64,000 nt of DNA from JAHEJJ01 sp965212205 (lineage in GTDB: Bacteria > Bacteroidota > Bacteroidia > Flavobacteriales > Flavobacteriaceae), in NCBI GenBank assembly GCA_965212205.1, contig CBDBUX010000011.1:682001-746000 (forward strand), in the 5' to 3' direction. Made by a program: the position numbers and the translations under genes. Numbering within the stretch: position 1 is the first letter of the stretch; each line of letters opens with the position of its first letter. Under the pieces are notes generated by a model that worked only from the letters and a program-made list of their open reading frames with translations, had not been told where the DNA came from and made no database searches. Positions 1 through 8,698 of the stretch are shown piece by piece.

Positions 1-158
1 AGGAAGGTCAGATCACAAATGGTCAAATTAGTATCAGCTTTGATAAAGAAGTGAATGCAAGAGGCCAGGATCTTTATTTTGTACACAAACCTATGGAAGG
101 CGAGGACGGTGTAAGTTCACTGGTTGCAATCATCACTACAACTTTGAGTGCTAACTAA
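1..158 (+). CDS. C-terminal end of an unidentified protein (5' end outside window)
   Basis: The plus-strand frame with codons starting at position 3 is open from the window edge and gives about 51 residues ending in LSAN before a TAA at 156-158. The fragment is rich in G, S, T and short hydrophobic strands (for example GQISISFDKE and SLVAIITTTL), which would suit a beta-rich or exported protein, but it is too short for me to assign a family. It converges on the minus-strand M1 peptidase gene, whose stop lies 10 bases further on. Only the frame and stop are seen; function is unknown. Confidence 0.55.
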   Translation, partial: EGQITNGQISISFDKEVNARGQDLYFVHKPMEGEDGVSSLVAIITTTLSAN

Positions 159-167
159 TAGTATAAG

Positions 168-1802
168 TTAAGATTTTAACTTCCGGTATTCGATATAGAA
201 GTTACGGTCTATTTCGAAAGCAGAGATATTCGATTCGAATACTTCTGTTTTCCATTCTGCATTGGGAAAAAGCCATTTTTCCTGTGAATTGATAAATGTG
301 CGTACGGGCATATCGAAGTCCGCCACTACTTTTTTATACCGATAGGATATCGAATTTTCTTCAATCCTGTATTCCAGCAGTGGGATATCCTTTGTTCTCA
401 AGTACTGGTTGAAAAATGCCGAAAGATCCTTGTCGGTCCTTTTGCTGATATAGTCCTCCACTTGTTTGGTGCTAACGGTCTGATGGTAGAATTCTCTATT
501 AAGACCTCTGAGAATATCCCGCCATAGATCATCATCCTCGATTAGCTGGCGTAGGGTATGAAGTAAATTCGATCCCTTATAGTACATATCCGATGAACCT
601 CTTTTGTTTACACCATAAGACCCTATTACAGGACGGTCGTTTTTAATGTTTGCCCTGGTTCCTATAACATAGTCGGCTGCAGCTTTATTCCCGAAATGAT
701 AATCCAGGTAGAGATTTTCGGAATAGGCAGTGAAACCTTCATGGATCCACATATCCGCAGCATCTTTATGGGTGATGTTGTTGGCGAACCATTCATGACC
801 TCCTTCGTGAACGATGATGAAATCGAATTCCATTCCCCATCCACTTCCCGAGAGATCCCTGCCCAGGTATCCATTCTGATAATGATTTCCATAGGTGATG
901 GAACTTTGATGCTCCATACCCAAATAAGGTACCTCTACCAACTTAAAACTATCCTCATAGAAAGGGTAGGGGCCAAACCAGTACTCAAAGGCTTCTATCA
1001 TCATAGGAACCTGTTCGAATTGATCTTTGGCCTTATTCAAATTATCCCGTAATACATAGTAATCCAGGTCGAGCACTCCTTTTTTTCCTTCATATTTTTC
1101 GCCGAAGTGCACGTAGTCCGCTATATTGATATTTACACCATAGTTATTGATCGGGTTGCGCACTACCCAGTGGTATATCTTTTTATCATTTTTTTCTTCC
1201 ACTAGTTCAAGACGACCATTCCCGACACCCACAAGACCTTTTGGAGTCCCGATACTGATCCTCAGGCTATCGGGTTCATCGTACATATGATCTTTATTGG
1301 GCCACCATATACTGGCTCCGATACCCTGACAAGAGGTAGCGATAAAGGGATTGCCACGATTGTCTACCTTCCAGCTAAAGCCACCGTCCCATGGAGGAAA
1401 TACAGCTTCTCTGGGATTGCCAGAATACGCTATGACGATCTCCTTGAGCTCACCAACGCGTTGCTGTTTTTCCAGGGTAACAAAGTGCGCATTGCCATCC
1501 GATACATACTCGAGTTTGTCTCCGTCTTGGGATATCTGGTCTATGGTCAGTGGTGGTTGCAAATCGATTTGAAGTTGTTGCATACTATCCACGACACGAT
1601 ATTGGATGGTATTTTTGCCGGAAATATATTTTGCGTCGGGATCTACATCTACTTCAAGGTGGTAATAGACTAGATCCCACCAGGCTCTCTGAGGGGTAAT
1701 ACTACCGCGTAAGGTATCCTGTTTGGTAAATTCAACAGACTGAGCAAGAACCATAGCTGGCACAGTCCAAAAGATCAATAAATAGTAAGATATTCTTTTC
1801 AT
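168..1802 (-). CDS. M1 family (gluzincin) metallopeptidase, exported
   Basis: A 544-residue protein with an N-terminal signal peptide (hydrophobic to about residue 20, ending VLAQ). It carries the M1 zinc site HEGGH at residues 332-336 with the third ligand Glu 355 exactly 18 residues on (WIHEG), and a GMEHQS stretch at 295-300 in the place of the GxMEN exopeptidase motif. A YYKGS segment near residues 407-411 supplies the tyrosine expected to stabilise the transition state. At 544 residues it is the short form of the family, lacking the large C-terminal helical domain of aminopeptidase N. Inferred role: periplasmic or surface aminopeptidase acting on peptides. Its start overlaps the stop of the upstream GldB-like gene by 4 bp (ATGA), so the two are translationally coupled. 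The His in place of Asn in GMEH is a departure from the classical motif; substrate is unknown. Confidence 0.9.
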   Translation of the reverse strand: MKRISYYLLIFWTVPAMVLAQSVEFTKQDTLRGSITPQRAWWDLVYYHLEVDVDPDAKYISGKNTIQYRVVDSMQQLQIDLQPPLTIDQISQDGDKLEYVSDGNAHFVTLEKQQRVGELKEIVIAYSGNPREAVFPPWDGGFSWKVDNRGNPFIATSCQGIGASIWWPNKDHMYDEPDSLRISIGTPKGLVGVGNGRLELVEEKNDKKIYHWVVRNPINNYGVNINIADYVHFGEKYEGKKGVLDLDYYVLRDNLNKAKDQFEQVPMMIEAFEYWFGPYPFYEDSFKLVEVPYLGMEHQSSITYGNHYQNGYLGRDLSGSGWGMEFDFIIVHEGGHEWFANNITHKDAADMWIHEGFTAYSENLYLDYHFGNKAAADYVIGTRANIKNDRPVIGSYGVNKRGSSDMYYKGSNLLHTLRQLIEDDDLWRDILRGLNREFYHQTVSTKQVEDYISKRTDKDLSAFFNQYLRTKDIPLLEYRIEENSISYRYKKVVADFDMPVRTFINSQEKWLFPNAEWKTEVFESNISAFEIDRNFYIEYRKLKS

Positions 1803-3136
1803 CTGCTCAATTCTGTCAGCGATTCGGGCTCCGGTGCAAGGAGATAGGCATAATCGCTTCCCCTAAGAATGGATACCACGTCATCGGTATTCAACAATTC
1901 GTGAATGGCTTTTTGCTTATCTGCCTGGTTGTGGTAGTAGGATTTAGTAATGAGGTAGCCTAGGGTATAGCCAAGGTCGTGTGGCCTGTCTTCGATAGCA
2001 CCGCCATTATATAACCATTTGGAGTTATCGGTGGAAAAGAGGTCGCTTCGTAATTCAGAAAGTATAAACTCTTTATTTTCGGGTATGCCAAGGTATTGCA
2101 GATTACTATTTTCAAGAGTTTTTCCCGAACACAATTCCACCAGAAAATCACATACCCCTTCACCTACAATTCCCATCAATACACTTTCACTGTGTTCCTC
2201 ATCCGCATAGCTCTGCTGGAAATGCATCAATTCGTGAAGTGTAAGTCCCGGAAGATCTTCGAATTTCATTATAGCTCCTTTTTGCCAGTCGGTAAGACCT
2301 TCCCGAGGCATCTTTTCCGACCTGCCATACATGTCGCCTCCAACGAACATACCCATTTCTGTGGTCGTACCGCCAGAATTAAGAATTCCGGGTACGATAA
2401 AAACCTTTGGAAATACCGCCTGGGGATAATAGGTTTTAAAGGTGTGCATCCAGGACGTGGTTTTCTGATTAAGTGCAATAAGACTATCTACCTGTAAATG
2501 TTCGCGGAGATACTGATAATAATGCGGGGTTCCGTTGATCATCTGCCCATACATGTTATCGGTATTATGGTATCGTGCAACGTAAAAATCGCGTACTTCA
2601 GGTGGCCCTTTAAAAATATATTCCTTAAAAATATCTTTTGCCTTTACTGTATCCTCAAGCGCTTTCTCAAAATACGTCCAGAACGAATTAACCGATTCCA
2701 TTTCGATACTGAAATGGGAAACGTCTTGAAGAGCGCCCTGAATAGAGTCTAAGCGTCCTAAAAGATTTTTTAGATCGGGATTGTCGAGTTCGGTATTGAT
2801 GCCTGGAAATTTTTGAAGGATCTTAGGATTGGCCATTCCTTTGTCAATGGCTCTGTGCAACATAAGCAGAGCAGAATCCTGCATACCCGCTTTTTGATAA
2901 AACCAGGCTGCTTCGATGTACATTTGTGAAGCCTGCAGATCTCTGTTTTCTGCTACAATTTTGTTGGCAAGTTTACCGTAGGCCAGGGTACTGTCTACCG
3001 TTTCATAATAGGTATCAAGAGCGTTGAGATCTGGGAGATAAAGGGCAGCGATACGTGCCTCGTCTGATTGCCGTGTATCTTCAATGCACTGGCTGAACAG
3101 GAGTATAATCAATACCGGCAAAAGTATTTTTTTCAT
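1799..3136 (-). CDS. Lipoprotein, predicted zinc protease of DUF2268/GldB-like type
   Basis: 445 residues. The N-terminus is a lipoprotein signal with the lipid-anchored cysteine at residue 17 (LLFSQC), so the protein should sit in a membrane facing the periplasm or the cell surface. The C-terminal half has a gluzincin-like HELMH at residues 301-305, followed by GEGVCDF, which resembles the DUF2268 putative protease family to which the gliding lipoprotein GldB is related. The N-terminal part looks helical (TPR-like). It overlaps the M1 peptidase gene by 4 bp and lies 14 bp after the M28 gene, so the three form one peptidase operon. Whether it is catalytically active or a structural gliding-type lipoprotein is not decidable here; I do not call it gldB because neighbouring gld genes are absent. 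Confidence 0.65.
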   Translation of the reverse strand: MKKILLPVLIILLFSQCIEDTRQSDEARIAALYLPDLNALDTYYETVDSTLAYGKLANKIVAENRDLQASQMYIEAAWFYQKAGMQDSALLMLHRAIDKGMANPKILQKFPGINTELDNPDLKNLLGRLDSIQGALQDVSHFSIEMESVNSFWTYFEKALEDTVKAKDIFKEYIFKGPPEVRDFYVARYHNTDNMYGQMINGTPHYYQYLREHLQVDSLIALNQKTTSWMHTFKTYYPQAVFPKVFIVPGILNSGGTTTEMGMFVGGDMYGRSEKMPREGLTDWQKGAIMKFEDLPGLTLHELMHFQQSYADEEHSESVLMGIVGEGVCDFLVELCSGKTLENSNLQYLGIPENKEFILSELRSDLFSTDNSKWLYNGGAIEDRPHDLGYTLGYLITKSYYHNQADKQKAIHELLNTDDVVSILRGSDYAYLLAPEPESLTELSR

Positions 3137-3150
3137 GCTTTTTAAAAGTA

Positions 3151-4485
3151 TTAATCCCGAAAAACGCTGTTCGGGAAAACAACTACACTTTCGTGCCCCC
3201 CATCGCCAACGGCAGCTACACCGAAGTAAAAATTATCAATAACTATACCTTTCAGGGTATGTTCAGTAACGTTTTCCACATAGATACTATTGTCCCAGGT
3301 TGGAGAAGTAGTATCTCTCCAGTATATTTTGTAACCCACCGCACCAGGTACGCTGCTCCATCTCAATTTGGCTGCAGGCTTAACTGCTCCTCCTATTTCG
3401 ACCTTGGAAGGTGCGGGTGGAGCCCAGGCTATTGAGGCCAGACTTATGGCATTAACGGCGGTTAGCTTAGCAGCATAGTTGAAATTGACATGCTCAAGCA
3501 CATCGCCATAGGCAATACCGTCTTCCAGGCGTATGTCTTGGTGTTGCTGAGTGTAATTCTCATGGGCTTCCATTATCCTTATCCCGGCAAAGCCAGCATC
3601 GTTGAAGGGCCGGTGGTGCCCGCCACGGGCAAAACGATCGAGGCGGTAGATCAAGATAGGGTTCATCTCCGGCATATAGGTTTTGGTGGTGGTGTACACA
3701 TAACGGGCCAATTGTCTTGAAATACCATCAACTTCACCTCCATAAAACCGCCTGGCTCTTCGTTCTTCCTCTGTTTCTGTAGGTGGTACCGGTTCCGAAA
3801 ATATCCGGAAATCCCTGTTGCTGACCACCCCATCGACGCCACGAATATTACCGATCATATCGTTATTGAATATCCCCGTGATTTCCCAGCCTTTTTCCTT
3901 GGCATAAGCCGCTAAACCTTTGCCGCCGAACAAACCCTGCTCTTCACCTGACAGACCGAGATATATTATGCTATTGTGGAATTTATACTTGCTCAGTACT
4001 CTGGCGGCTTCGATAGTTCCGGCCATACCACTGGCATTGTCATTTGCTCCGGGTGAGTCTGAAGTATAATCATTGGGATCGCTGACCCTCGAATCAATAT
4101 CCCCGCTCATGATTATATATCTATTAGGATGAGTTGTACCTCTTTGAATAGCCACCACATTAACTACCCATACATCTTTTACTATTCGCGATCCGCTTCC
4201 TTTTTCAACCAGGTCTTTTTGATAAAATACCTCCAGGCAATTATCGCATTCTGAAGAAATCTGATCGAACCTGGACTTTATCCATCTTCTGGCCGCCCCG
4301 ATTCCCCTTGTAGGGGAGAGGGTATCACTTAGGGTATGGCGTGTTCCAAAATTTGCCAGCGTGGTGATGTCTTTGCGGATACTTTCTTCGGAAACATTAT
4401 CGATAATATCGTAAATAGCCGGATCCTGCTGGGCCGAAACCACGATAGATAACAACATTATAATCAGGGAGGTAGTTCTTTTCAT
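3151..4485 (-). CDS. M28 family zinc peptidase with C-terminal FN3-like domain
   Basis: 444 residues with a signal peptide ending near VSAQQ (residue 20). The M28 core is visible: GAND at 146-149 (bridging Asp 149), SGEEQG at 179-184 (general base Glu 181, ligand Glu 182), NND at 207-209 and a late His-rich stretch GGHHRPFND around residue 289. The first zinc-ligand motif, usually HxD, reads GDID at 128-131, so the His is replaced by Asp 129. Residues from about 360 to the end (PSKVEIGG... to the terminus) look like one fibronectin type III fold. This is the first gene of the operon with the DUF2268-like and M1 genes. Expected role: exported aminopeptidase or carboxypeptidase for peptide use. 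Activity with the altered ligand is uncertain. Confidence 0.85.
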   Translation of the reverse strand: MKRTTSLIIMLLSIVVSAQQDPAIYDIIDNVSEESIRKDITTLANFGTRHTLSDTLSPTRGIGAARRWIKSRFDQISSECDNCLEVFYQKDLVEKGSGSRIVKDVWVVNVVAIQRGTTHPNRYIIMSGDIDSRVSDPNDYTSDSPGANDNASGMAGTIEAARVLSKYKFHNSIIYLGLSGEEQGLFGGKGLAAYAKEKGWEITGIFNNDMIGNIRGVDGVVSNRDFRIFSEPVPPTETEEERRARRFYGGEVDGISRQLARYVYTTTKTYMPEMNPILIYRLDRFARGGHHRPFNDAGFAGIRIMEAHENYTQQHQDIRLEDGIAYGDVLEHVNFNYAAKLTAVNAISLASIAWAPPAPSKVEIGGAVKPAAKLRWSSVPGAVGYKIYWRDTTSPTWDNSIYVENVTEHTLKGIVIDNFYFGVAAVGDGGHESVVVFPNSVFRD

Positions 4486-4580
4486 AAATATAGATAATGT
4501 TTAGTATAAATAAGGCGATAAAGATAGGGCAACTCAATTTGATTTTAGCCATGTAGCTGTTGGGCTGTATTAAAAATATT

Positions 4581-6788
4581 TCAGGAATCGGTGAATTTTC
4601 TTAGTAGATGTCGAACATCCTTATTGCTGTCGAGAAAGTACTTCGCTGCGGTTTTTTGGCGTCCAACTTTCACCGTGATAGCTGTATCGGGCAATTCCTG
4701 GAACATGAATTCGTCGGTCCAATCGTCTCCGATTGCAAAAATAAAATCGTATTGATCACCGTTCATCATCCGTACGGCGGCCCTGCCTTTATTAACATTA
4801 CTGCTTTTAATCTCCAGAACCTTATTACCGGCCATCACACTGATGTCGTCATTACCGATCAAAGCCGTCAAAACCGTACTGAGCTCATTGGCACGCAGGA
4901 TACCAAAATCGACGTCTGCATTCCGGTAGTGCCATGCCATGGAGTAGTTTTTTTCTTCGATAAAGGAACCAGGTGTACGATCAACAAAGGATTCGAGCAC
5001 CGGTCTTATTTTTGCCATCCAGTCGTTATTCACATTTTCAAGCATTCTAAAATCCTCACCGTTCCTTGAGATCCAAACCCCGTGCTCAACGATCATATTA
5101 TATTTTTTTGGAAGGAACCATTTTTCAAAGGTGGTCGTATCCCTGCCACTGATCAGGTACAAATCGGTATTTTCCAATGAAGAAATGCCATCCAGGATTT
5201 CATAAAGTGACTTATCGGGACTGGCTTTCTGAGGATCACTATGGAAATTGATCAGCGTTCCATCGTAGTCAAGGAAGATCAGGCGTTTTTTGGCTGCCTG
5301 GAAGTCTTTTAAGATCATATTCCAGCGGCCTGCCGTCAGTTTTTTTGATACGTTGGGATCATCTATGTTTTTTTGATTTAACAGTGAATCCATAAAATCA
5401 TTCGCCCATTTCTCCACGTTATAGCGTTTAAGCCTATGCTGAAGTTCTTTATTACGCCTTTTTTGTTCTTTTAGCGGCATATTGATCGCCTGATGCAATG
5501 AAGAGGCAATTTGTTCAAAATTATTCGGATTAATGAGTATAGCTTCACTCATTTCCTTTGCAGAGCCTGCCATTTCGCTCAATATTAGTACTCCTGATAG
5601 GTCTACGCGAGAGGCGATATATTCTTTTGCGACCAGGTTCATGCCATCTCTGATGGGTGTTAACCAGGCGATATCGCTCGAGGTATACAGATCGATTAGG
5701 CTTTCGAAGGGTACCGATCGGTAAAAATACCAGATAGGAGTCCAGCTAACCGTAGCCAGTTCTCCATTGATCCTGCCCACCAGTTCGTCTACCTCTTTCT
5801 TCAAGAGTTTATATTGCGGTACTTTTGAACGTGAAGGAACAGCCAATACAATCAATCGCACCTTCTCCTTATACTCAGGGTATTGGTCCAGGAAGTATTT
5901 AAAGGCGTTTAATCTTTTTGCAATCCCTTTTGTATAATCAAGACGATCGATGGAAAGTATGAGCTTTGCATCGGGGGCTGATTTTTTATGAAGGTGCAGA
6001 CGTGTTTGCAGATCCGACTTGCCACTGCTGTGATCAGCTTGTTTTTCTGCCGCTTTATTGAATTTATCATAATCGATTCCCATCGGGAATGAATCGGCCT
6101 TTATCACCCTGTTTTCCTTAAAAATCTCATTGAAATGAACTTCCAAGCCAAGGAGGCGCCGTACAGAACTCAGAAAGTGCCTTTGATAATCGTAGGTGTG
6201 AAACCCGATAAGATCGGATCCCAGCAGTCCCAGAAGGACTTCCTCGCGCCAGGGGAGGGTCCTGAAGATCTCATAAGATGGAAAAGGTATGTGGAGAAAA
6301 AATCCAATAGCTACTTTAGGTTTCTTTTCCCTCACCATTTGTGGTACCAGCATCAATTGATAGTCATGAACCCACACGATGTCGTCGTCCTCCAGATGTT
6401 CGATCAAGACATCAGCAAATTTTTGGTTTACCGCTTTATAAACCTCCCAGTTGGGTAATTCAAATTCGGCATATTCCATAAAATAATGAAAGAGTGGCCA
6501 TACGGTACGGTTGCTGAATCCGAAATAAAACCCATTGACCTCTTTCTTAGTGAGTTGTACTTTTGCACAACCATGTTTTGCGAGTGCAAGATCGATCCGG
6601 GATTCCAGTTCAGCTGGTATTTCCTCATTGGTAAGGCCGCTCCATCCAATCCATAAGCTGTCACTGCCAGAATGCACAGATTTCATGCCTGTGGCAAGGC
6701 CTCCCACGCTTGGTACCGCCTCGATTTTTCCTCTACTGATCTGTAGCTGAACCGGCAGTCTGTTTGAGATGATGACAGTTTTGCCCAT
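4581..6788 (-). CDS. otsAB: Bifunctional trehalose-6-phosphate synthase/phosphatase
   Basis: A fusion of an OtsA-type glycosyltransferase (GT20, roughly residues 1-480) and an OtsB-type HAD phosphatase (roughly 495-735). It should make trehalose-6-phosphate from UDP-glucose and glucose-6-phosphate and dephosphorylate it to trehalose in the cytoplasm. Visible motifs: SNRLPVQL at the N-terminus, VHDYQLM, IDRLDYTKG and DGMNLVAKE for GT20; LDYDGTL (nucleophile Asp), SGRD and GDDWTDE for the HAD domain. I chose the ATG giving MGKTVIIS because it matches the family start; an in-frame ATG 10 codons upstream (6818) is the alternative. The gene is divergent from the GH15 gene with a short shared promoter region, which suggests joint control of trehalose metabolism. 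Confidence 0.93.
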   Translation of the reverse strand: MGKTVIISNRLPVQLQISRGKIEAVPSVGGLATGMKSVHSGSDSLWIGWSGLTNEEIPAELESRIDLALAKHGCAKVQLTKKEVNGFYFGFSNRTVWPLFHYFMEYAEFELPNWEVYKAVNQKFADVLIEHLEDDDIVWVHDYQLMLVPQMVREKKPKVAIGFFLHIPFPSYEIFRTLPWREEVLLGLLGSDLIGFHTYDYQRHFLSSVRRLLGLEVHFNEIFKENRVIKADSFPMGIDYDKFNKAAEKQADHSSGKSDLQTRLHLHKKSAPDAKLILSIDRLDYTKGIAKRLNAFKYFLDQYPEYKEKVRLIVLAVPSRSKVPQYKLLKKEVDELVGRINGELATVSWTPIWYFYRSVPFESLIDLYTSSDIAWLTPIRDGMNLVAKEYIASRVDLSGVLILSEMAGSAKEMSEAILINPNNFEQIASSLHQAINMPLKEQKRRNKELQHRLKRYNVEKWANDFMDSLLNQKNIDDPNVSKKLTAGRWNMILKDFQAAKKRLIFLDYDGTLINFHSDPQKASPDKSLYEILDGISSLENTDLYLISGRDTTTFEKWFLPKKYNMIVEHGVWISRNGEDFRMLENVNNDWMAKIRPVLESFVDRTPGSFIEEKNYSMAWHYRNADVDFGILRANELSTVLTALIGNDDISVMAGNKVLEIKSSNVNKGRAAVRMMNGDQYDFIFAIGDDWTDEFMFQELPDTAITVKVGRQKTAAKYFLDSNKDVRHLLRKFTDS

Positions 6789-6880
6789 TAAATGCTCATT
6801 TTCGACGTGTTTTTGCACTATTATTATTTAAATTTCGTCAAATTGCAGCTCTAAAACAACAGACAGCAGAGATTTAACCT

Positions 6881-8680
6881 ATGGATAATCTTGATTACGG
6901 AATTATCGGGAATTGCAGAAGTTCGGCCCTGGTATCCAGGGAGGCTTCGATAGACTGGTGCTGTCTGCCTGAATTCAACTCCTCATCTGTCTTTGCCAAA
7001 CTCCTCGATGAAGAAAAAGGAGGCAGTTTCGAAATTCTAACCGGGCCTGAATATACCTCTGAACAACGGTATAAGGAAAACACCGCTTTGCTGATCACGC
7101 GATTCTCTAACGGCACAGACTGTTTTGAAGTCAGAGATTTTATGCCCCGTTATCACAAGGAAAACGGGACTTATCATTCCCCGCCTGAAATCATCCGCTA
7201 TATCAGGTATATAAGTGGCAAACCACGATTTAGGGTGAAATACGATCCTAAGCTCAGATATGCTCAGGGCAAGACCGAAACCTATATCAAGAAAAATTTT
7301 GTAGCCAGCCTCACCTATGAGGAAAAGTTCGATACCGTTTTCTTTTATACCTCTTTTAATAAAAATGCTGTTATGGAGGGTAGGGAACTCGAGGTTACCG
7401 AGGATGGCTTTTTCCTGGTCTCGTACAATGAGAAAATATTTCTCCCCACAACAGATAAAATGTATATCGAGCAGGAGCGCACTAAGGTATATTGGCTCAA
7501 CTGGAGCAATAACACTCCTAATTTTAGAAAATATAATGAGGAGATTGCCAGAAGTGCTGTGACGCTGAAACTGCTTAGCTATGATCGATCCGGAGCGGTT
7601 CTGGCCGCGGCTACAACTTCCTTACCGGAAACCATAGGTGAGGTTCGTAACTGGGACTATCGATTCTGTTGGATCCGCGATGCCTCAATGGTGATAAAAG
7701 TAATGGCGGGCTTAGGGCATAGAAATGTGGCCAAACGTTATTTGAGATTTATCATCGACCTGATTCCCGAAAAAGACGAAAAGCTTCAGATCATGTACGG
7801 GATTAATAAGGAGAAAAAATTAACTGAAGCTACCCTCGATCATTTAAGTGGATATAAGGGTTCCAAACCGGTGCGTATCGGGAATGCGGCTTATTTGCAG
7901 AAACAGAATGATATTTACGGGATACTCATGGATGTAATATACACCCAGCTCGATACTTTCAAAACCAATATTGAGAATGGTGAGGATCTCTGGGGGATTA
8001 CCAAAGGTATTGTCTGGATTGTTGCTAAACACTGGAAGGAAGCCGATAAGGGTATCTGGGAATTCAGAACAGAAGATCAACATTTTACTTTCTCAAAAGT
8101 ATTGAGTTGGGTTGCTATAGATCGTGCCATAAAAGTGGCGAAAATTTTCAGGAAGACCAGAAAAATCGAAAAATGGACGGCATTGGAGGAGGAAATCAGG
8201 AAGGATATTCACGAAAATGCCTGGAATCATGAGGTAAGGGCATTTGTACAGGCCTATGGTTCTAAACATTTAGATGCTTCTGTTCTTCTAATGGAATCTT
8301 ATGGTTTTATCGAAGCCAAAGATCCAAAATTCATAAGCACGGTCAAGGCGGTTGAAAAGCACCTTAGCAACGATGGCTTATTGTACAGGTATAAGAATGA
8401 AGATGATTTCGGATTACCCTCATCCTCATTTACCATATGTACATTCTGGTTTATCAATAGCCTCTACAAGATCGGGGAGGTTGATAAAGCCGAAAAACTA
8501 TTCGAACAGGTATTGAGTTATAGCAATCATCTGGGGCTCTTTAGCGAAGATATAGATTTCAAGACAAAACGACTGCTGGGTAATTTCCCGCAGGCCTATT
8601 CGCACCTGGCCCTAATAGACTGTGCGGTAAACTTCTCGAATAAGGAGAGCTATGAAATGGTCAGGGAGACCATGCGGTAA
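6881..8680 (+). CDS. Glycoside hydrolase family 15 protein (glucoamylase/trehalase-like)
   Basis: 599 residues with no signal peptide, so cytoplasmic. The N-terminal beta-sandwich begins MDNLDYGIIGN and SIDWCCLP, typical of bacterial GH15 proteins; the (alpha/alpha)6 barrel contains RNWDYRFCWIRDA at 256-268, the general-acid region GIWEFR (Glu 394) and the general-base region LFSEDID (Glu 556). Family members hydrolyse alpha-glucosidic bonds from the non-reducing end, and several actinobacterial and archaeal members are trehalases. Being divergently paired with the trehalose synthase/phosphatase gene, trehalose or a trehalose-derived glucoside is the likeliest substrate, but this is inference from context; glucoamylase activity is equally compatible with the sequence. 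Confidence 0.88.
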   Translation: MDNLDYGIIGNCRSSALVSREASIDWCCLPEFNSSSVFAKLLDEEKGGSFEILTGPEYTSEQRYKENTALLITRFSNGTDCFEVRDFMPRYHKENGTYHSPPEIIRYIRYISGKPRFRVKYDPKLRYAQGKTETYIKKNFVASLTYEEKFDTVFFYTSFNKNAVMEGRELEVTEDGFFLVSYNEKIFLPTTDKMYIEQERTKVYWLNWSNNTPNFRKYNEEIARSAVTLKLLSYDRSGAVLAAATTSLPETIGEVRNWDYRFCWIRDASMVIKVMAGLGHRNVAKRYLRFIIDLIPEKDEKLQIMYGINKEKKLTEATLDHLSGYKGSKPVRIGNAAYLQKQNDIYGILMDVIYTQLDTFKTNIENGEDLWGITKGIVWIVAKHWKEADKGIWEFRTEDQHFTFSKVLSWVAIDRAIKVAKIFRKTRKIEKWTALEEEIRKDIHENAWNHEVRAFVQAYGSKHLDASVLLMESYGFIEAKDPKFISTVKAVEKHLSNDGLLYRYKNEDDFGLPSSSFTICTFWFINSLYKIGEVDKAEKLFEQVLSYSNHLGLFSEDIDFKTKRLLGNFPQAYSHLALIDCAVNFSNKESYEMVRETMR

Positions 8681-8698
8681 CCCGATTATAGATTTCAA

